NCBI GenBank assembly: GCA_022605425.2
Contig: CM061247.1
Location: 442,001 to 506,000 of the forward strand
Source: Hamiltosporidium tvaerminnensis
Taxonomy: Eukaryota; Microsporidia; Dubosqiidae
Length of the DNA: 64,000 nucleotides
Reading direction: 5' to 3'
A model generated the notes under the pieces. It was given only the letters and a program-made list of their open reading frames with translations, ran no database searches and had not been told where the DNA came from. Both the position numbers and the translations under genes were made by a program. How positions within the stretch are numbered: the stretch's first letter is position 1; the number at the start of each line of letters is the position of its first letter. This document shows positions 12,388 to 22,035 of the stretch, piece after piece.

Positions 12388-12436
12388 GGAAATAACGGGG
12401 GTTCTATTGGGCATGGAGGGGGTTTATTGGCCCGTG
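12388..12436 (-). repeat. Right terminal inverted repeat of the integrase transposon
   Basis: 49 bp ending GGGGGTTTATTGGCCCGTG, the inverse of the left end. Both inner borders read GGAAATAAC / GTTATTTCC. Confidence 0.85.
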
Positions 12437-12794
12437 ACATTAAATAAATAAAATTAACGAGTAGAAACCTTGTTAAATATTTTTTGTTTACCTTTTTATA
12501 ATTCCATTTTAAGAAATATCTAAATTTTTTCAACGTTCGAATTCATATTTTAGTCTTAGTCATACTAGTTTAGAAAAATTTAATATTAAATAAATTAAAA
12601 ACAGTTTATGAAATCACATAATTTAATAAAGGATTTTAATAATTCATCTTTTGATGATTTTACTATATAGTGCGATCTTTTCAATTCTTAATTTGTCTTT
12701 TTGAAAAAAATTGTTGTGGTTTCTAACATTTAGTCTAAAAACGATACTTGTGTGCTGTTATTTTATTTTTTTATGATTATGATAAGTATATAGT
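12437..12794. other. Gene-free spacer
   Basis: AT-rich, stops in all frames. The last ~100 bp (GTTTAGTCTAAAA-like) weakly match the sequence beyond the other end of the 22-kb repeat copy, so the ~730-bp repeat may extend somewhat into here. Confidence 0.4.
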
Positions 12795-13521
12795 GCTTTA
12801 TTTGAAACTATCACATCTTTTTAAAACAATGACAAGTGTTATATTTGTATTAATGACATTAATGCAATTCTAGGCTATACATATATAACTGCTACCCCAA
12901 CACTCCATCAGAATCCCTGCGATACCTACGTCCCAAAGCCTTTCATCGACCAGGTATCTAGAACTTAATGAATAGGCGAGGAAGTTGCCCGGAGCTCGTT
13001 AATGTTCGTTGCATGGAATGTGATCGAAGGCCGAAACCCACTCTGAGCTCCCGTCGGACTATTCCGCATTCCCACCTAATCTACACTTTCTGAACCCAGT
13101 AAACTTCTAGCCTAGATATATTTCCGAGACTTACATGGAGTCCACCTAGACAGTGCAATGTCATACCAAAAGGTTAACCTGCTACTTAGCTCTCCTGGTT
13201 TTAATGGTTTGTATTTTTATATCTTCCAGGCGCTAAGTCTTCAAGCCGAGTGAGCAAGGCTAGGTTTCTATGCTATTAAATGGCACTTATCTACATGGTC
13301 AGCCGCGGTCTGCAATCTAATTACATAATAAACTACAAATAAATTTGTAGAAAAAGTTCTGCCTTTTCGTAGACTTCTCCTCCTCATACAAACTCCCATG
13401 GAACAAACGAAGATGTAGTGTGGTTTTATTCCCACCAAAAATCCAAACAATAATCTTCAGAGCAGTTTACCACATTCATGGCTAAGCACAAAGTTTTTTA
13501 TGTGGTTATCCTTCCTCCACT
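12795..13521 (+). repeat. ~730-bp dispersed repeat, copy A
   Basis: Closely similar along its full length to 62129-62860 and, inverted, to 22036-22758. Older copies are at 46.0, 54.7 and 30.6 kb. Landmarks in order: TATCACATCTTTTTAAAA, ACTGCTACCCCAACACTCCATC, CCTACGTCCCAAAGCCTTTC, GTTGCCCGGAGCTCGTTAATG, GTGCAATGTCATACC, CAGGCGCTAAGTCTTC and the right end TTTTTTATGTGGTTATCC. GC is visibly higher than the flanks. No TIRs, no LTR-like TG..CA ends and no conserved protein: substitutions between copies fall in all codon positions. Family unknown to me. Confidence 0.85.
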
Positions 13522-13757
13522 AATGTTTATGATAATAAAATATATTTAAACGCGTTTTCTTCATTTCTAATGAAAAAAATAGTTGAAAATTCAATGTTTA
13601 CTAAAAAAAATTCATATAAAATTGTCATTCTGATAATCAAATACTTTGGAATGTTTTAAAGATTTTAAAAGTAAAATTTATTATAAATTTATATAAAAAA
13701 CCGAACTAAAAAAATAAATAAACTATTTAATTTTCATTCGGCCACTAATCTATATTA

Positions 13758-14960
13758 TTATACCTTTTCATATACAAAAAGTATACGTGAATACGAATTC
13801 AACAATTGTTTACATCTCGTAATCAATTTAAACCGATTAAAACATTCTTCTGTGTATTTTTCTACCCATTCTGGTACCCAAAGAGCTGTTCTTTTACCAC
13901 TTTGGAGTTGTAAAGATATTTCTTTAATCTGATCTATAAAACCAAAAGTCTCTGAATTTTCCGTTTTCAAATCACGATTTACATTTGATTTCGTATTCTT
14001 ATAAGAATTTTTAGCATTTGCTCTAATACCATAAGGAATATCGGCAACAACACAATCAAAATTATTAAGTCGTACAGAATATATGTCTGCTATAAATACG
14101 CCTAAGAAATATTGCTGTAAATTAAATTGTTTAAAATTTGAAAATACATTATAAGGTTTCAAAAGTGTGCGAACATTATTTTTTAAAGTATTTGTTCCTA
14201 CCATTTCACAATAACTTATATCACTTCCAAAGACAGTTGCTTTAAAAAGCGTAGCAGAAAATAGAATGCCACAACTACCACAACACGGATCATAAACCAA
14301 AGATTTAGAATTTATATGACACAGGTTAGCTGTTACTATACTCAATTCATTATCCATGGTTGTATGGCCAATGAAAAGTCTATTTGGTATATTATATTTC
14401 AAAAAGTGTTTTCGTTTTGAATCTTTATATTTTATTGACAAATAAAAAATATTCTTTGTAAGATGTAATTCAAGTATCAAGTTTGGTTTATCTAAATCAA
14501 TTTTTCTTGGATTTAGAAAACAAACCAATTTTTCTATGAAAGAATTTTTTTGTTCTTTTTTCAAAGAAAATTTATAACTTTTTATAGAAATTCTGGCGGT
14601 TTCTAGTGAAGTATTTAGGTTGGTTTTTTTATTATTTAATTCAAATATTTCTGTAAAATTACTAGTTTTCAAAATGGCGGGTTCATTTAAATTATCAAAA
14701 TTTTCATTTTTATCTAAAAATAGAGATACAGACTTTATTAATATACATCTCTCACATACGAAATCAATAGCTTTTATTGTAGTTTCTACTACAGAAAAGG
14801 GTGAATTACTGTTGCACAAATCTATTAATTTATATGGTTCGCTGGACATAGAAAGTATCTGTAAAAGTTCATTGAAAGAAAATTCTATGTGTTCATAGAG
14901 ATGCACAATAAGAAATTTTTTTATCATAAGGATTGTATCTTTATATTTTAATTTAGTCAT
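13758..14960 (-). CDS. TRM11: tRNA (guanine(10)-N2)-methyltransferase TRM11
   Basis: A 400-residue protein that methylates G10 of tRNAs using S-adenosylmethionine, as the catalytic subunit with TRM112 in the cytosol. The C-terminal half has the family signature: FIGHTTMDNELSIVTANLC (197-215) matching the 'G.T.MD.ELA..MAN' block, the SAM loop as DPCCGSCGILFSA (224-236, usually DPFVGTGS), GSDI (245-248), VFSNFKQFNL (272-281) and the catalytic DIPYGIR (307-313, usually DPPYGVR). The N-terminal ~190 residues correspond to the THUMP region, weakly conserved as is common in microsporidia. Length is close to yeast TRM11 (433). The start has no CCC motif nearby but is the first Met of the frame. The DPPY-to-DIPY change in the active-site loop is notable. 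Confidence 0.88.
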   Translation of the reverse strand: MTKLKYKDTILMIKKFLIVHLYEHIEFSFNELLQILSMSSEPYKLIDLCNSNSPFSVVETTIKAIDFVCERCILIKSVSLFLDKNENFDNLNEPAILKTSNFTEIFELNNKKTNLNTSLETARISIKSYKFSLKKEQKNSFIEKLVCFLNPRKIDLDKPNLILELHLTKNIFYLSIKYKDSKRKHFLKYNIPNRLFIGHTTMDNELSIVTANLCHINSKSLVYDPCCGSCGILFSATLFKATVFGSDISYCEMVGTNTLKNNVRTLLKPYNVFSNFKQFNLQQYFLGVFIADIYSVRLNNFDCVVADIPYGIRANAKNSYKNTKSNVNRDLKTENSETFGFIDQIKEISLQLQSGKRTALWVPEWVEKYTEECFNRFKLITRCKQLLNSYSRILFVYEKV

Positions 14961-15019
14961 GAACCAGAAGGATTAAAAAAATAAGAAATTTTTTACGGGA
15001 TTGAATAAAATTTGTATAA

Positions 15020-15960
15020 AAGTCTTTATTTTCGTTTATTTCTCATTCTGTTTGATTTTATTTTTCATTTTAATCGTTTATTATATTTGACCATTTTTCT
15101 ATATTTTGAATCACTGGTTTGATTTCAGGATTTTATCCGTACTTTGGTTTTCCATAATTTTGGTATTTGAATGATTAACATATTCTTCCTTATTAGTTAC
15201 ATACCAATGAGGATATGAATTATTCGTGTCTTTCAGTTAATTTTATGGTAATAAGCAAATTCCTTACCAGCTCGGATTTGAAATTGATTTTTTAAACCAA
15301 ACTTTCTGTCGATTAAAAGAATTAATTTCGAATAATTTTCTTTTGAACTACAAGAAATCATATTCCTCTATTCTGATTGATATACGAGTTTATCAACGTA
15401 CATATTCTGGTATTTAATTATTAAACTATCTCTGCTTATAAAATTTAGAATTATTCATACAATAAATTTATAAATAGACCAAAATATAAACGCCAAACCA
15501 TCATAATTAAAGATTTTTGTACAAAGAATTTGCAGAAACTCTTGAGACGATCACTGACTTTACATATTATTTCTTGTTCACTTTCTTAGCTAAAATAAAT
15601 ATATCCTTTCTATTTTTTGGGTTTGAAATATTTTATTCTGGGGTCTACACATATCTCACACCCTCATTTTCAAGAATTGATATAATAGAGTGACTCCTTA
15701 TTTGTTTTTAAAATTTAAACTTATCTTTATCGAGTGAAAAAAAAGCTTTAAAAAAGATTAGTTTATTTAAAGTTTAATATGGCTTTGACTAAGCCATTTT
15801 TCACATCTTATTCCAGTAGGCTTATCAACTTTCCAGAGTATCATAAATATTGAGATTTTATTTCCGTGTTCAAACGGCATTTACCTCCAAAAGACTTCAA
15901 AAGACTTATTTGTCACATAGTTCAATGCACTACTTCTTGAGCGTTTAGAAGGATTAAACA
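15020..15960 (-). pseudogene. Strongly decayed copy of the RLE-type LINE
   Basis: Nucleotide blocks match the 31.4-32.9 kb copy in the same order and orientation. CTTTCTGTCGATTAAAAGAA (15303-) corresponds to the RRRG-encoding part, CTAAAATAAATATATCC (15590-) to the RPDIF region, and ATTCTGGGGTCTACAC..GAATTGATATAATAGAGTGACTCC (15644-) to the segment just upstream. Numerous indels and stops. Ends are approximate. Confidence 0.65.
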
Positions 15961-17323
15961 CATAATGATTCATTGTTCAGGGTTAACATTCATTTGGATG
16001 TAATTTCTAGTTTCTATTTTGTAATATAAATTTGCCAATCAAATTTTTACCAAAAATTCTTTCAGAAAATCTCTTGAAACCCTATATTTTGATTTGAATA
16101 AGCTTTTTGTTGGCAAAAGCTGTATTTAATTTTAATTAGTCACTCTTGAAATTTCTAATTTTACATAAAAATATTTTTTTTCCGAAAATTCATGAGAAAC
16201 AAAAATTTGTATTTTTGGCACTCAACACAATTAGAAACTTTTCGAATGCAAATGTAGATAAACACAGCCGTATATACTGATATGAATCAACTTAATTTAC
16301 GACTTCTAATTGCGTTGCATCATTCGAATCAGAAATCACAAGTTCTAAATTTTATTTTAACATATTTTTTACTCTCAAAAATAAATAAGCCGAAAGGTTT
16401 CTTTTTCTATATTAAATTATTCCTATGTATTCATAAAGACAACCCAATCACAAAAAAAGGTATAATTCTGTTTGGAAAACATATTTTTTTTCGTGATTTT
16501 TCCTTGTAAATTTCAAACCTAATTTTTGATACGAGGTTTAGTAATAATTCTAAAATAGTTGAAATCATCTTAGAAATGACAATATGCTTTAATTATCGTT
16601 TAAATAACCATAAATCACCATCTTGTTTGAACTAAACCAATACCTTAAAAAAATTTTGAAACATTTTTTTTCGTTAAATTGAAGCTTCGCTTGTTTGAAT
16701 ATATAAAAGGTTATCATTGTAAAATTATGTTGAATTAGGTAATATAAGTAATATAAATATATCGATTAAGTTACATTTAGATCTTTAAACTAAAGTTTAC
16801 AATTATTTAAATATATTAAAGAAAAATAGAAATCTAAAGTTTCTATAACAGTTCTACGATTTTTCTAAACAAACGGAAAATTTATTTTACCTAAAACAAA
16901 TGTAAAAACTATTTAATATTTTATTTCCACTTTTACGTAAAATTTATTACTTGATCTAAGAAAGGATAGATTAAATCATGCTTATCTATAATTGATTATA
17001 TAAATGATATATAAAAATCATATATTTAAGAATCTTTCAAAAATAATTTTAAAAAATTATGTATAATCGACTTTTATTTTAAACGTTGGTTCTTAACTGT
17101 TAATTATCTATAAATTTAGAGTCAGGTTTTGAATTTGAATTTTGAAGAGGAATATTTGGTGGTTAAAGAGGTATAAGAATGAATTAAAATGAAAATATTT
17201 GTTTGCACCGGAATTATAATAAATATAAATTAATAATTCGAATTTGAATATAAAATAAATTAAAAACTTAAGAAAATTCGAGATTAATTTTATCATTTAA
17301 TTTATCAAAACTAAAATATAAAT
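15961..17323. other. Gene-free stretch
   Basis: AT-rich. A 75-codon frame at 16282-16509 (+) is unrecognised and lacks a start signal. A 62-codon frame at 17108-17296 (-) is almost entirely Phe/Ile/Leu/Asn, as expected of random AT-rich DNA. I see nothing else. Confidence 0.5.
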
Positions 17324-17962
17324 GTGAAACTTAATAAAAAGATTATGAATTCTAGTAGGTGTACACGAACATTGGATTACTATTTTATTGTTTTGAATAT
17401 ATTTTTTTATTTTGAAGTATCAATTTGTTGTCATAACAAAGTAGAATCTTTGCATTCTAAAACTAGTTATTCTCCTAATTTTGATGCTGATATTTTTCAA
17501 AAGTCTACTTGTTATGAAAATAATATCAATGAAATTCAGAAAAAATATAAAAACGATTATCATTATTCCAGACCTCATTTTAGAAACTTTTTTTGTCGTA
17601 TGCATTCAAACAAATGTATTCCTGTAACTTCTGATTTACAAGAATGTTCAAGTATTTCAAGATGTACTATAAAATCTGAAAAAAAACATTCTTTTAAAAG
17701 TAGCGATGAATCAGAGAAATTTTCAAATTTATATCAAAAACTAGATTTTGAAACGAAAAAATACATCAAATGCAAAGAAAGAATTAAAAATATAAGAAAT
17801 ACAAGAAAAAAGCTTGATTTAACAGAAAAACTTAACATTATTCAACTTGAAATCAATGAGTTTTATTATCTTTATAAAGAAAGAAAACCGGATGTCATTA
17901 ATTTACAAAGAATAGTAGATTCTATTGAATCTTCTTTAATTATAATTGAAAATCATTTGTGA
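17324..17962 (+). CDS. Hypothetical secreted protein
   Basis: Up to 212 residues. Met8 (17345) is an alternative start. After a short basic, polar head comes a hydrophobic segment (about residues 18-36, LDYYFIVLNIFFYFEVSICC) that could be a signal peptide or anchor. Next is a Cys-, His- and Ser-rich central part with about nine cysteines (residues 35-115) and a lysine-rich, probably coiled-coil C-terminus (about 130-212). There is no CCC motif in front of the ATG. The 639-nt frame is long for this base composition. I do not recognise the family; secretion is inferred only from the hydrophobic segment. Confidence 0.6.
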   Translation: MKLNKKIMNSSRCTRTLDYYFIVLNIFFYFEVSICCHNKVESLHSKTSYSPNFDADIFQKSTCYENNINEIQKKYKNDYHYSRPHFRNFFCRMHSNKCIPVTSDLQECSSISRCTIKSEKKHSFKSSDESEKFSNLYQKLDFETKKYIKCKERIKNIRNTRKKLDLTEKLNIIQLEINEFYYLYKERKPDVINLQRIVDSIESSLIIIENHL

Positions 17963-18072
17963 TGCCATCATGGTTAGTAAATTATTCATTTATTTATTTT
18001 TAACGATTTTTTTTTAAAAATATTTTTAATTTAACTATTTTTATTTCAATGTATATGACATGTAATAATCGA

Positions 18073-18280
18073 TCTATAAATTCTTACTTACTTACTCAAT
18101 GGTATTACGATCTACTAAAAGCTCTGCCCTCATTTAGTCTATAAATCTTGATTAGTTACTCAATGATATTACGACCTACCAAAAGCTCTGCACCCATTTA
18201 GTATATAAATCTTACTTACTTACTCAATGATATTACGACCTACCAAAAGCTCTGCCCTCATTTATTCTATAAATCTACTT
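18073..18280. repeat. Tandem repeat, ~3 units of 64-65 bp
   Basis: Units begin at 18073, 18138 and 18202 and break off near 18280. The shared core is ACGACCTACCAAAAGCTCTG, followed by C(A)CCATTTAGT.TATAAATC. It lies 110 bp downstream of the secreted hypothetical gene. Confidence 0.9.
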
Positions 18281-19281
18281 TTCTTAAATAAATATAAATT
18301 TAAGTCTACAAAACGAATTAGGAGTCACTCTATTTAAGAAATTATTTAAACAAGTAAGCAGAGATATGAGTAGATGCGAAATAAAAAAATATGTCAAAAT
18401 TTAAAATATTAGATAGATATATTTAATTTAGATAAGCAATTAAATCAGAGAACGCTTATCAAAGTAGAATTATCACACATAAGTCATATAAAAGTATTTT
18501 TACACCAAAACTAAAGAAGTAAACCTAGACTAATGTTCTCAAGGCATATTTATATAAAATTATTTATTTTATCTTTCAAGTGATATCACTTAAGATGGTA
18601 TTCTAATAAATATCATAATATACTTTATTATCTTAAATGCCAAGTAACAATGAAGGCGTCTATACAGTCAAAACTATTTCCTTTAAAGATTAAGAAAACT
18701 CAATCAACTGAAAATAAACAAAAGAGTATCATTAGATTTAATTGAAGATACATGCAATATATCCAGTCTATATACAAGGTTAAAATATAAAAGAAGTAAT
18801 AAGACATTAACCTTGTACAAAAAGCAAAATATTGAATCTATAATTTTAAATGTTACAAAAAGAACAAAGATTAAAAAAAATATTAAAATCAAGCCTGATA
18901 TAAAAGAAGGTAGTAAAGATGACAGAAGTGGAATAATCTTAGAAAATAAATAATAGACTTATCCCTAGTATTTAAATAAATTTAAATTTTAGTTGAATTC
19001 TATTTTATTTTAATTTATTTAATAAAAATTTTAATTGAAATACAAACAAGATTATCTAATTCATTGATTAAAAAGATAAATTAAAACTGTAAGCAAATGA
19101 ATAAAAAAATTTGTAAAATAAACATAAAATATTTAAAACGAGATTTAAGTAAATCAGTGAATTCTTAAAAAAATATTTTAGGAAGATAAAATGAATTAAA
19201 ACGAGATTTAAATTAATAAAAACTTAAATTTTGTGAAAAATTTTAAAAAATAAATAGAAGTTATTTAGAGAAATACTTTAA
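18281..19281. other. Gene-free stretch
   Basis: AT-rich with no gene. A 62-codon frame at 18704-18892 (-) is not convincing. The part from 18360 to 18960 reads like another worn mobile-element remnant on the + strand, but I could not anchor it to a family. Confidence 0.4.
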
Positions 19282-20064
19282 TCACTTCTTTGTTTTTTTT
19301 ACCTCTTTTTTACTTTTTGAAGAGTCAATTACTTTGTTTTTATTATCATCTGATACTTTCTTTTTCTCTTTTCCTGTAGAAGCAGTCTTTTTACTTTCTG
19401 ACTTTGCTTTTTCATTTTTATGTTCACCAGCTTTCTTTGCCTCCTTCTTTGTAGGATCTACTTTCTTGACAGGTACAGACACAACTTCTGCTACTTCTAA
19501 TGTAACTTTTTCAATTACTGGTCCTTCTTTTTTATTTTTCTTTTCTGTTGTAGTAGATTTAACATTTTTAGGTTCTTTGGTAGGTTCGTTTGACTTTTTC
19601 TTTTCTGTTGTAGTAGATTTAACATTTTTAGATTCTTTGGTAGGTTCGTTTGACTTTTTCTTTGTTTCTTTTACAGGTTTAGATTTGACATTCTTAGTTT
19701 CTTCTTCTGTTTTTGTATTTAATTCATTGACTTCCTTTTTAGATGAAGATTTTGCTTTTTTAGAATCTTTATTTTCATCAGTAGATTTCGCCTTTTTAGA
19801 TGTCTTGGTGGTTTCGTTGGATTTTTTCTTCGATTCTTTGTTTTCGTCCTCTTTCTTTTCTTCTACTAAATTTTGTTTCAATTCTTTCTTTTCCTTTTTT
19901 ACTGTATTTGAGGCATTTGTTTTTTCCTTTTTACCACCTTTCTTTGTAATAGACTTACTTGTTTCTACAGTTTCATCTGTCTTAATATCACCTTCCACCT
20001 TTTTATCATCAATTTTCTTTTTATTAGTTTTACCCTTTTCTACACCTTTTGTTTTCCTTTCCAT
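19282..20064 (-). CDS. Lys/Glu/Ser/Thr-rich low-complexity ORF, probably the detached C-terminal tail of NOP56
   Basis: 260 codons from the ATG at 20064, almost wholly Lys, Glu, Ser, Thr and Asn. A near-perfect internal repeat of about 20 residues (NVKSTTTEKKKSNEPTKE type) occurs around residues 145-180. The same frame is open without a stop upstream of this ATG to about 20400, where it meets the NOP56 frame shifted by one base. Both sides encode the same repeat (EDIVIKESKKSKE), so the frames were probably once continuous. In favour of an independent gene is a CCC motif directly before the ATG (20066-20068 on the + strand as GGG). Lysine-rich KKE/D tails are normal in NOP56/NOP58 but usually much shorter. 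Function beyond a nucleolar basic tail cannot be inferred. Confidence 0.55.
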   Translation of the reverse strand: MERKTKGVEKGKTNKKKIDDKKVEGDIKTDETVETSKSITKKGGKKEKTNASNTVKKEKKELKQNLVEEKKEDENKESKKKSNETTKTSKKAKSTDENKDSKKAKSSSKKEVNELNTKTEEETKNVKSKPVKETKKKSNEPTKESKNVKSTTTEKKKSNEPTKEPKNVKSTTTEKKNKKEGPVIEKVTLEVAEVVSVPVKKVDPTKKEAKKAGEHKNEKAKSESKKTASTGKEKKKVSDDNKNKVIDSSKSKKEVKKTKK

Positions 20065-20375
20065 AGGGTCAAATAAAATTTCATTATTTAAATTAGACCC
20101 TTCTTTATTAAAGAGTAAATTTGAATTTTCTAAAAATAAAGAATTTTTTTTATCTTTTTTATCTGTAATTTCTCTATCTTTTTTAATCTTCTTACTTTCT
20201 CTGTTTTCTTTACTTTTTTTATTTTCTTCAATTTTTTCATCTTCTTTGATTTTTTTATTTTCTTTATTACCTCTGTCTTCTTTACTTTTTTTATTTTCTT
20301 TAATTTTTTCATCTTCTTTGATTTTTTTTTCTTTATTACCTCTGTCTTCTTTACTTTTTTTACTTTCCTTAATTA

Positions 20376-21836
20376 CTATGTCTTCTTCACTTTTTTTATT
20401 TTTTTCGATTCTTTATTTTCTTTACTCTTCTTGCTTTCCTTAATTACTATGTCTTCTTTACTCTTCTTATTCTTCTTTTCCTCCTTGCTTTTTTCATCTT
20501 CTTTACTTTTTTTTAATTTTGATTTTTCTTTGTCTTCTTTATATTTTAACTTCTTGGAATTTTTTTTTGAATTTATTTTTTCATTTTTTATTTTGTCAAA
20601 GACTCTTTTGAGAACAATATCGGTGTTTTCAACTCGAATTCCTCCTTTAATATTTTTGACACGATCTTCTACCATTTTGAGTAGTGATTTTCCATATTCG
20701 TTAGTTTTTTCTTCGCTAAAATAATCAATTCTGGAGGCAATAGAGCATTTTGAAGCAATAAATCTACAGAGTTTTCCTTTATCATCAGAATTTACTTGAC
20801 TTACACCTGGTGCTTGGTATATAAATCCATATTTTGGTGTACTCGATTTTGCTTTAAGTGCTCTAAAAAGTGCCTTTTCTGCTCCAAGAACTTGTAAAGT
20901 TGAACTTGGGCATTTCGCCAAATTTAAAAGACTACCTGCAGTCGCAATTAACTTTGCAGAAAGTTTATTTCCCAAAAGTGCCAATAAATTTGGAGCAATC
21001 TGTGTAAGTTTTTCGATCAAATAATTATTTAAATTTTCTGCCGTTTTCTGTTTTTCAATTATAATTTTATTTATGCGAGAAATATTTTTTAAATCATAAA
21101 TAAAAAGTACCGAACCAACAGAAATCATATAAGAATTTAAAATCTTTTCCACAAATAAATTATCTTTGATATTTTTTAAAAGTTCATTTTTTAATTCTTC
21201 ATAATAAATAGATTTTTTATTAAAATTTAATTCATTTAAATTTACAGAAGAAGATTTTAGTTCTTCTTCTTTATTTATATAAAACTCAATAAAAATATTT
21301 AAAATTTTACAATAATCGTTATTGTTATCACAGATGTTTGACAATTCTGGAAAGAAATTACTTGTAAGTTCTTTAAGTCGAATTATATATTTTGAAATGT
21401 CTTTATCTAATTCTTCTAAAACTAAATAACTTTGAATTACAAAATTGTCTTCTTTTTTTGTGTCATATTCTATCTTGTCACGAGAATATTTATGTGACAA
21501 AGATAATATTGATTGGTTTATGTCTGTCTGTTTTTCTTTGAGTAATTTGATTTGATTTAATCGAATGTTTCTCATTATGTCGTTGTTTGATTTTACTGAA
21601 ATTTTTTCTTTACTCAAAGCAGAATGTAAAGATTTGTCACAAATAAGTGATTTTACTTTGTGAAGAGATAAAAATGATAAAAGTTCTGAACTGACTTGTC
21701 CTTGGGACAACAAATGTTGGTTTTCTAGACTTTGAGCGGGTGAAAGTGGATAAAACGAATGTAGGAATAAATTCGAGTCTTCATTTATCTTTAATAATGC
21801 AAAGCCCATAGAATTTTCAAATAGTATCAAATCCAT
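20376..21836 (-). CDS. NOP56: Nucleolar protein NOP56 (box C/D snoRNP core)
   Basis: 486 residues. It is the core scaffold of box C/D snoRNPs, which guide rRNA 2'-O-methylation and pre-rRNA processing in the nucleolus, working with NOP58, fibrillarin and SNU13. Residues 1-65 match the NOP5 N-terminal domain (ILFENSMGFALLK). A coiled-coil region spans about 95-280. The Nop RNA-binding domain is at 280-400, with GSLLNLAKCPSSTLQVLGAE (301-320) and KALFRALK (321-328). CSIASRIDYFSEE (364-376) favours NOP56 over NOP58, which has a different sequence there. A lysine-rich tail follows and stops at TAG 20376-20378. CCCC lies 2 nt before the ATG (21838-21841). The tail ends abruptly just after an A7-T-A7 tract (near 20393-20407). 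One extra A there would extend the protein to 851 residues, ending at 19282. Confidence 0.93.
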   Translation of the reverse strand: MDLILFENSMGFALLKINEDSNLFLHSFYPLSPAQSLENQHLLSQGQVSSELLSFLSLHKVKSLICDKSLHSALSKEKISVKSNNDIMRNIRLNQIKLLKEKQTDINQSILSLSHKYSRDKIEYDTKKEDNFVIQSYLVLEELDKDISKYIIRLKELTSNFFPELSNICDNNNDYCKILNIFIEFYINKEEELKSSSVNLNELNFNKKSIYYEELKNELLKNIKDNLFVEKILNSYMISVGSVLFIYDLKNISRINKIIIEKQKTAENLNNYLIEKLTQIAPNLLALLGNKLSAKLIATAGSLLNLAKCPSSTLQVLGAEKALFRALKAKSSTPKYGFIYQAPGVSQVNSDDKGKLCRFIASKCSIASRIDYFSEEKTNEYGKSLLKMVEDRVKNIKGGIRVENTDIVLKRVFDKIKNEKINSKKNSKKLKYKEDKEKSKLKKSKEDEKSKEEKKNKKSKEDIVIKESKKSKENKESKKIKKVKKT

Positions 21837-21837
21837 T

Positions 21838-21841
21838 GGGG
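21838..21841 (-). promoter_or_regulatory. CCCC start-proximal motif of NOP56
   Basis: CCCC on the minus strand two bases before the NOP56 ATG. CCC/GGG-type motifs next to start codons are a described feature of microsporidian genes and mark short 5' leaders. Confidence 0.55.
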
Positions 21842-22035
21842 TTGAATTTTTTTACAATTTAAGAGATTTCAAATATCTGAAAATGTAAAGAGAATGAAAA
21901 TATTCAACAAGAAGTCTAATAAGTTATAGGAAGTGTTAAAAATTAAATTCTTTCAATAAAAAAATTGAAAAATTATTTATTGTTAAATATTAAATGAAAA
22001 TTTAAAATATCTTCCAATTTTTTAAGGAAATACTA

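Larger units (their letters stand above)
10312..12436 (-). mobile_element. TIR-bounded DNA transposon with integrase-type transposase (Ginger-like)
   Basis: A 2125-bp segment bounded by near-perfect terminal inverted repeats of 48-49 bp (10312-10359 and 12388-12436, inverted). The outer 19 bases CACGGGCCAATAAACCCCC are identical in both. The interior carries a decayed retroviral-type integrase on the minus strand and no reverse transcriptase, protease or gag-like sequence. Integrase plus TIRs without RT is the layout of Ginger-type DNA transposons (a known cut-and-paste group with gypsy-like integrases) and, among larger elements, of Mavericks. Size fits Ginger. No clear target-site duplication is visible (left flank ACTTTTTT, right flank ACATTAAAT). 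If the ends are extended by three bases the right end reads TGTCA, as expected for Ginger1, but the left reads TTTCA. Confidence 0.72.

Noticed and set aside
19334-20443. A 369-codon plus-strand frame, Ser/Phe/Leu-rich
   Set aside because: It is the antisense of the lysine/glutamate-rich NOP56 tail region; A-rich Lys/Glu codons read backwards give Phe/Leu/Ser. No start signal or family.
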